Assembly: GCA_965247535.1 (NCBI GenBank)
Contig: OZ252018.1
Location: 992,001-1,056,000 of the forward strand
Direction: 5' to 3'
Length of the DNA: 64,000 bases
Origin: JAPPHY01 sp965247535
GTDB taxonomy: Bacteria; Chloroflexota; Dehalococcoidia; Lucifugimonadales; UBA2985
In this document: positions 33,826 to 42,015 of the stretch, piece by piece
Position numbering within the stretch: position 1 is the first letter of the stretch
How the letters are laid out: each line of letters opens with the position of its first letter
Notes under the pieces: model-generated
Seen by the model: only the letters and a program-made list of their open reading frames with translations
What the model was told of the DNA's origin: nothing
Database searches by the model: none
Position numbers and translations under genes: made by a program

Positions 33826-36429
33826 CTACTGCGGCCCTCGCCGCGTCCTCGTTATTAGAAACACCAGTCCGAGAACCAGGGCGAGCACTGAGGCCGCGGC
33901 AATGGCAGTTATCAGAATGGTCGTTGAGCCACCGCCGTCTTCCGAGTCGCCGTCGGAGGTCGCCGCTGTTGGCGTGGCCTCCGCCTGTGTCGTGGGCTGC
34001 GTTTCCTCCGTTGGCACCACGGCCTCGCCGAACTCCACGTCTACTCGCTGTTCCAGCAGCGTGGAGAGTTCGTCCGAGTAGGCCGCCACGTACAGATGGT
34101 ACAGGTCGCCGGCGAGGCCCGCGGCCACGTCTGCGCTAACGTCCACGCGGAACGTGCCGCCCGACTCGGCTTGCGCCGGCCCGGATGCGATGATCTCGCC
34201 CGTGGCCGGGTCCTGGAACACGTACTGCACCGAAAGCTCCCCGGGGCCTTCCACGGAAACCGTGGCGCTCATCCCGCTGCCCTCCACAAGTGCGGCTCCG
34301 TCAACGCTCGTGATGCGGAGCGTCTGGGGCTTGCCGTAGTAGAGGTCGCCCGGCTTGAAGGGGTAGCCCGGGTCCCGGAATGCCGTGATCTGTGCGAACT
34401 GTGCGCTGCTGTCGAACGTCTCCAGCAGGTATGGGCCGTTGCTGATGACCATGTGGCCCTTGTCAGAGAACCACTCGATTGCTGCGGCGTATCGCTCGGA
34501 GGCCTCCTCGCCGGTGACCAGGGACTTGCCGTTCACGTCGAACACGTTGTCCGGCAGCAGCTCGTCCTCCGCAAAGTCCCTGAGCGTGTTCCTGGTGAGC
34601 CTTGCGAACCTGTCGAGCACCAGGCTTATCGGGTCCACGTTGAACCGGGCTGCAGCGGTGTCGCTGTAGGCCACAATCCTCTGCTCGAAGACCATGTCGT
34701 CCATGGCCGCCAGCACCTCCCACGGCATGGTGACTCCGGAGATGTTGGCGTACTGGGCGATGTAGTCGTCCACGAAGTGCCAGTAGTCCACGTAGACCTC
34801 GAGCTGGTTATCCTCCGTGATCCGGAAGCCGCGGAAGGTGTCGGTGAAGGGCTTGCTGGTGGTGGAGATGGACACCTCGATGTTGGCCTTCTCCTCGTCG
34901 TAGACCAGGTCGAATGTCTGGGCGATGGAGTAGATGACGTCCGCCATTGTTATGGGCTTGCCGTGGTGCCAGTTCGACTGGAAGTACTTCGAGTAGTCGA
35001 ACGTGACCTTGCTGGTCGCGCGCGTGTCTGCGGGGACGCTGCTCCAGCTGTCCGCGCCTGCGTCCCACTGGAATGCGTCCGCGGGCACGTCCAGGCTGGC
35101 GCCGGGGCCTGCGGTCTCCACCTCGTAGTCTGCGCGGAAGGGGATGGGCACGCCCGTGAACGGGTGAGTGGCCAGGGGCGTATCGCGCACGTTGTTCCAG
35201 ATGTCGTTGCTGTAGACGTCGCCGAAACCGCCCACCGGGTTCCAGGTGGTGCGGTTGGTCCAGACCCACAAGTTGCCAACGTTCAGCTCTTCGGTGTTGC
35301 CGGGAACATGGGCCTCCCTAAGCGTCCAAAAGCTGCGAGGACCGGAGATGACGTCCTCCGTGATGCCTTCGATGTTGGACAAGGCAGGCAGGTTGTTCAC
35401 GGCGGTGACTACCCAGATTCGGACGGACTCCTCCAGGCACGCCTCGGTTGCCTCAACGTACAGCCGGTTACGCTCCTCCAGCCCGTCAAAGTCGCCGGTG
35501 AAGATGCGCTGGCCCAGGTCGTCCAGCTCAGGCGACTCGTACTGCCAGAATCCCACCTCCTGCCAGCCCGGCATGTTTCCCAGCCACGGCGAGCACATCG
35601 AGTTGATGTTGCCGAAGTCGTAGCGCTGCGGCGCGCCGCGGCCCCAGCCCTCGGTGTATAGGTGCCACTGGAAGAGCTGCGGGTCCGTGCCGTACACGGT
35701 GAAGATGGCCGGCCCGAACTGCATCGGAATAAGCGTCACCGAGAAGCCGAGCGTCTCCAGGTTGGCGCGCAGGTCGTTGCCGATGTCCCACCGCTCGTCC
35801 TCCGTCCGCACGATGAACTTCAGGTTGACGCGCTGGTCGTTGAAGTGCCAGAAGTCGTCCTGCATCACCGCGCCGGCCTCGGTCATGGCCTGCGAAACCA
35901 TTTCGGCAGCCAGCCCAGGATCGTAGGTGATCCTCGACTCTCTGGCCAGGTTGTAGACCGTCAGGTAGTCGAAATCGCTGGGGCTGACGTGGGTGAGCAT
36001 GGGCAGTGCAAAGCCCTTGTAGATCTCCTGCGCGATGAACGGCCTGTTGACCACAAACTGGATGGCCTGACGCACCTCTCTTATGGAGAGGGGGTTCAGC
36101 TCGCCCTCCCGCGCCGGAGCGGGGTTCAGGATTATTGAGGCTGTGGAGGCGGGCGCCTGGTACACGGTGATGTCCGGGTTGTCCCGGAGCGCCTCTGCAG
36201 CCGGTGTCTTGAGGCTGAAGATGTACATGTCCATTGCGCCGGCCTCAAGTTCCCGCGAGGCGATGCCAACGTCAAAGGCGCTGAAGTTGATCGTGTCCGT
36301 GGCCGGCCCTGGCTGGGAGTGCGGCGGTGAGTAGTCCTGGAATGAGGGCGCGGATAGCACCATGAAGAGTGCAGGCGCCAGTGCCAGCAGGAGGAGTCGC
36401 TTGGCGATGTTCGATCTCATTTTAATCAT
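33826..36429 (-). CDS. Family 5 solute-binding protein with permuted domain order and C-terminal membrane anchor
   Basis: 867-residue extracytoplasmic binding protein of the Opp/Dpp importer. Signal peptide at 1-27 (RLLLLALAPALFMVL). In ordinary family members the segment with the HDGKPLTAEDV motif precedes the VRQAI-yaiDR segment. Here IREVRQAIQFVVNRPFIAQE is at 116-135 and the NWHHGKPITMADVIYS equivalent only at 486-501, with TTWNPVGGFGDVY, normally near the N terminus, at 394-406. A beta-sandwich-like domain (about 705-800), a Thr/Glu-rich stalk, and a single helix with basic tail (838-867) follow, indicating attachment to the cell surface. Ligand unknown. Confidence 0.85.
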   Translation of the reverse strand: MIKMRSNIAKRLLLLALAPALFMVLSAPSFQDYSPPHSQPGPATDTINFSAFDVGIASRELEAGAMDMYIFSLKTPAAEALRDNPDITVYQAPASTASIILNPAPAREGELNPLSIREVRQAIQFVVNRPFIAQEIYKGFALPMLTHVSPSDFDYLTVYNLARESRITYDPGLAAEMVSQAMTEAGAVMQDDFWHFNDQRVNLKFIVRTEDERWDIGNDLRANLETLGFSVTLIPMQFGPAIFTVYGTDPQLFQWHLYTEGWGRGAPQRYDFGNINSMCSPWLGNMPGWQEVGFWQYESPELDDLGQRIFTGDFDGLEERNRLYVEATEACLEESVRIWVVTAVNNLPALSNIEGITEDVISGPRSFWTLREAHVPGNTEELNVGNLWVWTNRTTWNPVGGFGDVYSNDIWNNVRDTPLATHPFTGVPIPFRADYEVETAGPGASLDVPADAFQWDAGADSWSSVPADTRATSKVTFDYSKYFQSNWHHGKPITMADVIYSIAQTFDLVYDEEKANIEVSISTTSKPFTDTFRGFRITEDNQLEVYVDYWHFVDDYIAQYANISGVTMPWEVLAAMDDMVFEQRIVAYSDTAAARFNVDPISLVLDRFARLTRNTLRDFAEDELLPDNVFDVNGKSLVTGEEASERYAAAIEWFSDKGHMVISNGPYLLETFDSSAQFAQITAFRDPGYPFKPGDLYYGKPQTLRITSVDGAALVEGSGMSATVSVEGPGELSVQYVFQDPATGEIIASGPAQAESGGTFRVDVSADVAAGLAGDLYHLYVAAYSDELSTLLEQRVDVEFGEAVVPTEETQPTTQAEATPTAATSDGDSEDGGGSTTILITAIAAASVLALVLGLVFLITRTRRGPQ

Positions 36430-36465
36430 CTCGATGTTAGATGCTTGCGGGCCGCCGCAGGACCT

Positions 36466-38781
36466 TTAGAGAGTCTCCCTGCGCCCCATGCGTGCGCCAA
36501 TGAACAGTCCAAACAGCAGCGCGCCGGTTGCCATTGGCAGGGCTACGGCGGCGAGCACCCAGACTGGCAGGCCCTCCTGCGCAGTTGTGCCTTCGCCGGT
36601 TTCCAGGTTCTCCAGCGCCGTGCGTATCTGCGGCAGCTGGTCCAGGTCTTGCACGGCCGCCTGAATTGCGGACAACTGCGCGGTCGTGTCTCCGTTCAGG
36701 TCTCCATCCGTAGTGGTTTCAAGCTGATTGATGATGGTATCCACTGCGACCTGGATGTTATCGAAGCCGAAGTCCATGAAGAAGGAGCCGGCAGCGATGT
36801 TTCCGGAGGCGTCTATGGCGCGGAAGTCGTGCGCGCCCTCGCCTGATATGGGAATGAACAACCTCGCCGTGAACCTGCCGTCGTCGTCGCTCCTGACGGT
36901 GCTCACCACGGCGCCGCTGATCTCGAGGAACACGTCCTGGTCCGGCTGAAAGTTGGACCCCTGGATGGTGATGTCCTTTCCGCCCGGCCCCGACGGAGGC
37001 GAGAGGAAGATGGACGGCAGGGGCATAAGCTCCCTGCGTGCGAACGCGATCTTCTGGTTCTGCCCACCGAACTCGCCGAGGCGTGCGTCCGGCCACGCCA
37101 TGTACACCTCGTCCTCCGTTGCGACAATGGTGAAGTAGTCGCCTATGAAGGCGCCGCCGGGGAATGCGTAGTTGGGATTGGACGGGAAGTCCGTGACGCG
37201 TGCGTTCTCGATCCACGTCTCGCCCCCGTCCTCCGAGCTGGTATAGTAGACGTGGTACCGAGCCTCCACCGGGTCGTCGCGCATGTCGCCCCACATGGCG
37301 TGAAGGACACCGTCCGGACCTGCGGAGATGGAGGGGAAGAACTGGAGACGAGTTGTGTCGTCGTCGTTCAGCGCCTTCTTGGAAGTCCAGGTCTTGCCTC
37401 CGTCCGTGGACGCCACGAAGAAGATGTCGCCGTCGTCCGTGGTCTTGTCCGGCGGCAGGCCGGTGTACACCACGTAGACCTCGCCGCCCGGGCCGGTGGT
37501 GATCTGCGGGAAGTTGGCGCCCCAGTAGCGGAAGAAGGTGTTGCGCGGGCTGAACGGAATCTCGTTGAAGTCGGATGCGCGGACGGTATTCCAGGTCTGG
37601 CCGTCGTCCCTGGACGAGGCTACGTATATCTCCGCCCGCCCCTCGAAGGAGTCGTCATCCGTGCTATCGACCCAGTTGACGTAGACCGTGCCATCCGGCG
37701 CGACGGCGGGCTGCGAGCCCTGTACCACGCGCTTTGGGGCGTCCTCCCCCTGCGAGCTTTCCACGATTGGGCTTATTGTGACCGGATCGCTCCACGTTTG
37801 TCCGCCGTCCTCCGAGGTTACCATTTCGATGCTGGTCTCGGTGCGGGGCACCAGCGTGAAGGCCTCTACGTCGAAGAGGAAGAAGATGGGGAAGACGGTC
37901 ACGAACTTGGTGTAGGTGACGTAGATGATGTCCTTGTCCGGGTCGGTGCGGCTGGGCCCGACTGCCAGCCAGGGCTTGTCCAGGAAGGGGAGCCTCAGGT
38001 CGTACGTGGTGCGTCCCTCTTCGCTTTCTATGGGCGGTCCGGTGTCCACGTGGCTCTCCGCGGAGGCTATGGACTCCTCCCAGGTGTAGCCGCCGTCACG
38101 GGAGACGGATATGGGAATGGATGACACGGCAGCGCTGCCCACGGAATTCCTGATGGTGAACTCCTCCACGTCAATGGAGATGGACGCAGCGTAGGCGTTG
38201 CCCTCGCGGTCGAAGGCCAGGACGGGGTCACCGGCGCCGCCCAGATCGCCCGAGGGGTACTTGACCTGGTACGGTCCCTCCCACGTGACGCCGGCGTCGA
38301 TCGAGTTGTAGGTGGTTATGCCCGGGAAGTTATAGTCGATCAGGCCCAGGATCAGGTGCTCCGGGTCCTTGGGATTGACGGCAAGGTGAGGCTCAGTCTG
38401 GAAGGGGACACGGCTGAAGTCGCGGGTCACGAGGATGTTGCGACTGAACTTTGGCGAAGGGTTGCGGTAGGGTACCAGCGGGCCCTGACCGCCGCCGCCG
38501 GACTGAGGGGTGATGCCACGAATCTGGGCGTCCTGCGGCTTGAACTCGGCGCCCAGCGGGTTGCCCTTGGCGGTGGTCAGGCGCGGGTCTAGTCCCTTCG
38601 ACATGAGCCACATGGAGCCGGACAGGTTCTTATCGAACGCCTCGATGAGCGCGAAGTTCAGCGGCCGCGGCCACTTGAAGGTGGGGCCTTCCTCGTGGGC
38701 GGCCAGCGCTGGGCTTGCGATGGTCGCCGTCAGGAGTAGTAGTGCGAGGAGGGCGCTCCCCCTCAGGAATCTCCTTGTCAT
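36466..38781 (-). CDS. Secreted BNR/Asp-box (sialidase-fold) protein, C-terminally membrane-anchored
   Basis: 771-residue surface protein. Signal peptide MTRRFLRGSALLALLLLTAT. A beta-propeller follows, with several Asp-box repeats (SRDGGYTWEES, SEDGGQTWSD, SRDDGQTWNT, STDGGKTWTS, SEDGGETWIE) between about 225 and 560. Then an IPT-like domain starting ILSPPSGPGGKDITIQGSNF (as LSPPSGPGG), a helical linker and a final helix with basic end (about 740-771). No sialidase Arg triad could be verified by eye, so enzymatic activity is uncertain. ATG 38781 is chosen for its GGAG five bases upstream. It lies 36 nt upstream of the binding-protein gene. Confidence 0.85.
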   Translation of the reverse strand: MTRRFLRGSALLALLLLTATIASPALAAHEEGPTFKWPRPLNFALIEAFDKNLSGSMWLMSKGLDPRLTTAKGNPLGAEFKPQDAQIRGITPQSGGGGQGPLVPYRNPSPKFSRNILVTRDFSRVPFQTEPHLAVNPKDPEHLILGLIDYNFPGITTYNSIDAGVTWEGPYQVKYPSGDLGGAGDPVLAFDREGNAYAASISIDVEEFTIRNSVGSAAVSSIPISVSRDGGYTWEESIASAESHVDTGPPIESEEGRTTYDLRLPFLDKPWLAVGPSRTDPDKDIIYVTYTKFVTVFPIFFLFDVEAFTLVPRTETSIEMVTSEDGGQTWSDPVTISPIVESSQGEDAPKRVVQGSQPAVAPDGTVYVNWVDSTDDDSFEGRAEIYVASSRDDGQTWNTVRASDFNEIPFSPRNTFFRYWGANFPQITTGPGGEVYVVYTGLPPDKTTDDGDIFFVASTDGGKTWTSKKALNDDDTTRLQFFPSISAGPDGVLHAMWGDMRDDPVEARYHVYYTSSEDGGETWIENARVTDFPSNPNYAFPGGAFIGDYFTIVATEDEVYMAWPDARLGEFGGQNQKIAFARRELMPLPSIFLSPPSGPGGKDITIQGSNFQPDQDVFLEISGAVVSTVRSDDDGRFTARLFIPISGEGAHDFRAIDASGNIAAGSFFMDFGFDNIQVAVDTIINQLETTTDGDLNGDTTAQLSAIQAAVQDLDQLPQIRTALENLETGEGTTAQEGLPVWVLAAVALPMATGALLFGLFIGARMGRRETL

Positions 38782-38870
38782 CTTTGCTCCATTCTCAAAG
38801 TCTCTTGGCGTTAGCATGGCGAGGGAGGCGAGCACCCGGAAGTGGCCGTTAACCGGCAGTTCGGCAGGCG

Positions 38871-39680
38871 TCAGTTCAGCCGGCCTACAATCGCCTCCAG
38901 CTGGGATATCGCGGAGAGCAATGCCTCCTTGAAGAAGGCGTCCGCGGACTCCTGGTATCCGGCAGCCCCGGAAGTGAGGCGCTCCGCCAGCCACGTGATG
39001 TACTCGTCGGAGGTCGGCTCCGCGTTGGGGCTTCGTTCTGCCCAGTCAAAGAAGTTGTCGATCTTGAGGATGACGCGGTCAGCGGGAGAGGAGAGCGCGG
39101 GGTTGGCCCGCACGGCGCTATCCTTCATCGTGTTCCAGTACTCGAACGCCCCTTCGCGGGAGTCCGGCGGGTCTCTTCGCAGTTCCACCAGCAGCAGCCG
39201 GTGGCTCTCCGCTGCGTCTGAGAGACCATCCAGGCCATCCACGCGACTCTGCAGAGTATTCACCCGCCCGGTGAGTTCGCTGTACTGCGCCTCGAGGCCG
39301 GAAACGGCCTCAACGCCGGACGCCAGCTCCGTTTCCTTTTCTCTGAGAGCAGTCTCAGCGGTCGTTGCCCTGGCATTGGCATCCTCAAGCTGGCCTCGGA
39401 GGTCGGAGCCGGCGCGGTTGGCTGCGTCCAGGGAGGTCAACAGCGTGTCTTTCTCGCCTTTCTCGGCGTCGAGCTGCGACTGCACCTGCGCGACCTCCGA
39501 CTTGAGCTCTTCGACCTGCTCATCCAGTTCGCTGGTATCGACCTCCGGCGAACTCTGAAGGGCCCCCCCGACCGACAGGCCGATTGCCAGGGTAACCAGG
39601 GAGGCGACTACCAGCAGGACCAACCACTTGCGGGTGTTGCTGCGCTGCTCCCTGGTATAAAGCATGTCTCGATTTATCAT
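38871..39680 (-). CDS. Membrane-anchored coiled-coil protein
   Basis: 269 residues, unknown function. A basic N terminus is followed by one transmembrane helix (LVLLVVASLVTLAIGLSV, about 20-38). A long heptad-rich coiled coil (about 50-165) starts SELDEQVEELKSEVAQVQSQ. A globular C-terminal helical part starts around WNTMKDSAVRANPALSS and contains FFDWAERSPNAEPTSDE. Single-pass topology puts the coil outside the cell. First gene of the BNR/Opp operon (90 nt before the BNR gene), so it may scaffold the surface proteins. An internal ATG (Met6) is an alternative start. Confidence 0.75.
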   Translation of the reverse strand: MINRDMLYTREQRSNTRKWLVLLVVASLVTLAIGLSVGGALQSSPEVDTSELDEQVEELKSEVAQVQSQLDAEKGEKDTLLTSLDAANRAGSDLRGQLEDANARATTAETALREKETELASGVEAVSGLEAQYSELTGRVNTLQSRVDGLDGLSDAAESHRLLLVELRRDPPDSREGAFEYWNTMKDSAVRANPALSSPADRVILKIDNFFDWAERSPNAEPTSDEYITWLAERLTSGAAGYQESADAFFKEALLSAISQLEAIVGRLN

Positions 39681-39896
39681 TGCTCCCGTGTCCCAAGACT
39701 TATGGGCATTCCCTATAGTCTAATCGCTCGGAAAGCCGCGGTCTAGTCTAGGCCAAGAATTGAGGTCTTACAGTTTGTGGAATAAGATGCAGTGTGGCCG
39801 TGAGCCGTCCCGCGCGGCGCTCGCAACGCCTGTGCAGGGGATGGAAGCGACAACCGGGGAGCGAGACTGCGGTAGACTTGGTAGGTTCGAGAGGAC
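39681..39896. other. Divergent intergenic region, no gene seen
   Basis: 216 nt between the divergent coiled-coil and zinc-ribbon genes. An AT-richer stretch (39690-39740) may hold the operon promoter, but no box pair was convincing. Confidence 0.4.
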
Positions 39897-40076
39897 GTGT
39901 TGAACAACGACGAAAGATTGGTGAAGGTACTGAGCAGCCTCTACGAGTCGGTGTCCTGCCCGGAATGCGGCACTCGGCTCAGGCTGGGCGACCTGGACTG
40001 CCCGCACTGCGGCCTGGACACGGACGAACCGTTCCGTCAATGGGCCGAGATGCTGCTTCAGAAGCTGGACGCTTAA
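39897..40076 (+). CDS. Small zinc-ribbon protein
   Basis: 59-residue protein, easy to miss for its size. CPEC and CPHC, 10 residues apart, form a complete zinc ribbon (about 21-38), flanked by an N-terminal helix (ERLVKVLSSLYES) and a C-terminal amphipathic helix (FRQWAEMLLQKLDA). GTG 39897 or TTG 39900 can start; AGAGGA just upstream suits TTG better. Function unknown; such ribbons often mediate protein or nucleic-acid contacts. Confidence 0.6.
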   Translation: MLNNDERLVKVLSSLYESVSCPECGTRLRLGDLDCPHCGLDTDEPFRQWAEMLLQKLDA

Positions 40077-40252
40077 AGGGCTGGGCATTCGCCAGTCGCG
40101 CTGAGTGGTGAAGCCAAGGTATTGCGTCTTCGGCAGGCCGGACCATTGGAGGCGCCTACCTGTCCGATTGCGGGCGCGGGCCAGGTTCGTGGTATCATTG
40201 GAGGGCATGGGCTGGGTGAGTTGCGCGAGCGACCTGTGAATCGGAGGTTAAC

Positions 40253-40471
40253 ATGCCTGGGGACATGATCAACATAGTGCAGCTGTGCAGAGAGTGCGGG
40301 TCCGAGGTGGGCAGCATCTCCGAGAAGAAGGAAAACATGATGCTGGCAACCATTGACCATGTGTGGTGTGAGCGCTGCAATGCGGTGATGCCGGCCTCCC
40401 GAGACGTTGCCGCACGGCTGAAGTCCATCGAGCGGGAGGTCGAGACCTATCCGAGGCTGCTGCCTCAGTAG
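40253..40471 (+). CDS. Small protein with two CxxC pairs
   Basis: 72 residues with CREC (12-15) and CERC (39-42), probably a zinc-binding knuckle, and a charged C-terminal helix (SRDVAARLKSIEREVETY). GGAGG five bases before the ATG gives a near-ideal ribosome-binding site, which supports a real gene. No family recognised. A hairpin follows at 40495-40520. Confidence 0.65.
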   Translation: MPGDMINIVQLCRECGSEVGSISEKKENMMLATIDHVWCERCNAVMPASRDVAARLKSIEREVETYPRLLPQ

Positions 40472-40494
40472 GCAAGGTCAAGCGCATGGACTAA

Positions 40495-40520
40495 GCCCGA
40501 CGGGCACGTGAGGGTCGGGC
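40495..40520 (+). terminator. Hairpin after the 72-residue protein gene
   Basis: GCCCGAC and GTCGGGC form a perfect 7-bp stem around a 12-nt loop, 23 nt past the stop codon. No U-run follows, so the terminator call is tentative. Confidence 0.35.
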
Positions 40521-40620
40521 AGTGGAAACTCGCTTGGCGGGAGGACTGCTCACCGCTAGCCGGCGAGCGTTAATGGACCGCGGGCGGCCCTGACGCCGGA
40601 AGAGGCGCTTCGTGTGGCAA

Positions 40621-40649
40621 TTGCCCTGCCGAGGCTTCCGTGCTATAGT
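40621..40649 (+). promoter_or_regulatory. Promoter of the 84-residue protein gene
   Basis: TTGCCC (40621-40626), 17 nt, TATAGT (40644-40649) with TGC extended -10; leader of about 30 nt. Confidence 0.65.
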
Positions 40650-40684
40650 CGGCATACTCCCCGGTCGAAAGCGAGGCAGCCGCC

Positions 40685-40939
40685 ATGATGCCCAATGATC
40701 CCTTCCAGCATGACCGCATGGAGTACTGGGCCGAGCGGTCGACTCACCACACTCGCCACGGCTACAGCACCGGACACCTCAGGGCCGCTGACAAGATGTG
40801 GGAGATCATGGAGGCCACCGTCAAATACCTGACACTTCCCATCTGGTGGCCCATTGTCCAGTGGAACAAGCGAAAGAAGCGCAGGAAGCAACCCGTGGAC
40901 CCGTTTGCCACGGACATATACAGGCCGCCCTTCAAGTAG
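40685..40939 (+). CDS. Small basic protein of unknown function
   Basis: 84 residues. His-rich N-terminal part (QHDRMEYWAERSTHHTRHG), then a hydrophobic aromatic stretch YLTLPIWWPIVQW (about 49-61) that may be a membrane-associated helix, then a strongly basic KRKKRRKQP segment and a proline-rich end. Its own promoter 36 nt upstream supports expression. The ATG at 40685 is followed by a second ATG codon. No family recognised. Convergent with the selenoprotein candidate. Confidence 0.55.
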   Translation: MMPNDPFQHDRMEYWAERSTHHTRHGYSTGHLRAADKMWEIMEATVKYLTLPIWWPIVQWNKRKKRRKQPVDPFATDIYRPPFK

Positions 40940-40973
40940 TCGATCTCCACCTGCAGTATTCGTGCTGACGAGG

Positions 40974-41321
40974 CTAGCCCAGCGCCTCCTCCAGCGTCCT
41001 CTGCGACGCACCTATCACAAGCCTGCCATCCACGCTGACCAGCGGCCTTCTGATTAGCCGCGGCTCCTGGATCATCAGCTCTAGCATCCGGCCGTCGTCA
41101 AGTTCGGAGGCGGTCAGCCCGAGATCCTTGAACGATGGGCTGTTCCAGGCAAAGGCGTCTGAGACCCTGATGCCGCCCAGAAGGACCCTCAGCTCATCCG
41201 CGTCGAATCTGTCCTTGAAAAAGTCGCGTTCCTCAAATTCTATGTTATTCTCGTGGAGCCACGCTCGCACCCTTCGGCACGTGGATCAGCGGCTCCACCA
41301 GTACAGGGTCGCCTTGGTCAT
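40974..41321 (-). CDS. ArsC/Spx-family thiol reductase, probable selenoprotein (TGA at codon 12)
   Basis: 115-codon gene of the arsenate reductase-like family (thioredoxin fold). Translating through TGA at 41288-41286 gives TLYWWSR-U-STCRRVRAWL. The UGA sits precisely at the first cysteine of the family's CSTC active-site motif, so a selenocysteine UxxC motif is the simplest reading. ATG 41321 has GGAGG seven bases upstream, showing that translation is meant to begin before the TGA. Starting at GTG 41270 would delete strand 1 and the active site. The rest is intact and family-like: FEERDFFKDRFDADEL, FAWNSPSFKDLGL, QEPRLIRRPLV (cis-Pro region) and VIGASQRTLEEAL. Likely a cytoplasmic redox enzyme; true arsenate reduction is unproven. 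Confidence 0.8.
41253..41298 (-). promoter_or_regulatory. Possible SECIS-like structure around the TGA
   Basis: A 10-bp stem (GTGGAGCCGC with GTGGCTCCAC, one G-U) brackets the TGA, which opens its loop. A smaller hairpin entirely downstream (41284-41259: CCACG-TGC, loop CGAAGGGT, GCG-AG-CGTGG) is an alternative. Bacterial SECIS elements lie in this position inside the coding sequence. The match is structural only. Confidence 0.4.
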
Positions 41322-41385
41322 CTTCAAGCCTCCGTCCTGAATTTGCGTCGAATTATACCGGAAGCGTCGATTCTCCCGTAAGCCT

Positions 41386-41952
41386 TCACAGCCGCCGAGC
41401 GGAGCACCGCGATTCCAGGAGCTCTCGGCGGCTGATCTCCAGCCGTAGCTCAACGCCCGGGTTCGGAAGCGCGGCCGTCCCGTCGCCGAGTCGAACTATC
41501 CTTGCCGACAGCCGTTCCGCATCCACTTCAATCACGCCGACGGTGCCCAGTCGCGTCGACAGGTGATGGGGCAGCGTGGGGCTGCCTGAGTTCGCATAGA
41601 CCACTCCGTCGAGCAGGGCAAGCCGCTCGTAGTGGGTGTGCCCGCTGACCAGCACGTCCACCGGGGACTCAAACCGGATGCCGGAGGTGACGTCGTGGAG
41701 CATTCCGATTCGCCAACCCTCCACGTCCAGAGTGTGGGTTGGCTTGACTCGCGGGTCGTCCAGGTCGAAGTCGTTGTTGCCGAGGGCTGCCAGCACTGGC
41801 GCGATACTCTCAAGCCAGTCCAGCACACCGGACGTAACGATGTCGCCTGCGTGGAGAATCAGCTCCACGTCCCGGAAGGCAACAGCAACCTCCGGCCAGG
41901 GCTCGCGGATGGTGGACGGCAGGTGGGTGTCCGCAATCAGCCCTATGCGCAT
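41386..41952 (-). CDS. YfcE/MJ0936-type metallophosphoesterase
   Basis: 188-residue calcineurin-like phosphodiesterase with a two-metal centre. Motifs in order: IADTHLP (8-13 region), LHAGDIVT, LGNNDFD and VSGHTHYE, which supply the Asp, His and Asn ligands. Short single-domain form as in E. coli YfcE. Physiological substrate unknown. It lies between the ArsC-like gene and the aminotransferase on the same strand. Confidence 0.88.
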   Translation of the reverse strand: MRIGLIADTHLPSTIREPWPEVAVAFRDVELILHAGDIVTSGVLDWLESIAPVLAALGNNDFDLDDPRVKPTHTLDVEGWRIGMLHDVTSGIRFESPVDVLVSGHTHYERLALLDGVVYANSGSPTLPHHLSTRLGTVGVIEVDAERLSARIVRLGDGTAALPNPGVELRLEISRRELLESRCSARRL

Positions 41953-42015
41953 GGCGTTGGCGCTTGAGGTGGCCTGAAGGCGCCGCCGTGTGCGAGGGCG
42001 GCCTGGCGCGCCGGG

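Noticed and set aside
34096..35661. Plus-strand open frame of 521 codons opposite the binding protein
   Set aside because: Val/Leu/Gly/His-rich antisense reading of a well-supported gene.
38782..38994. N-terminal extension of the BNR protein
   Set aside because: The signal peptide begins at 38781 with a GGAG upstream; the extension is not secretion-like.
40974..41270. Short version of the ArsC-like gene starting at GTG 41270
   Set aside because: It lacks the first strand and active site, and has no ribosome-binding site comparable with the GGAGG before ATG 41321.
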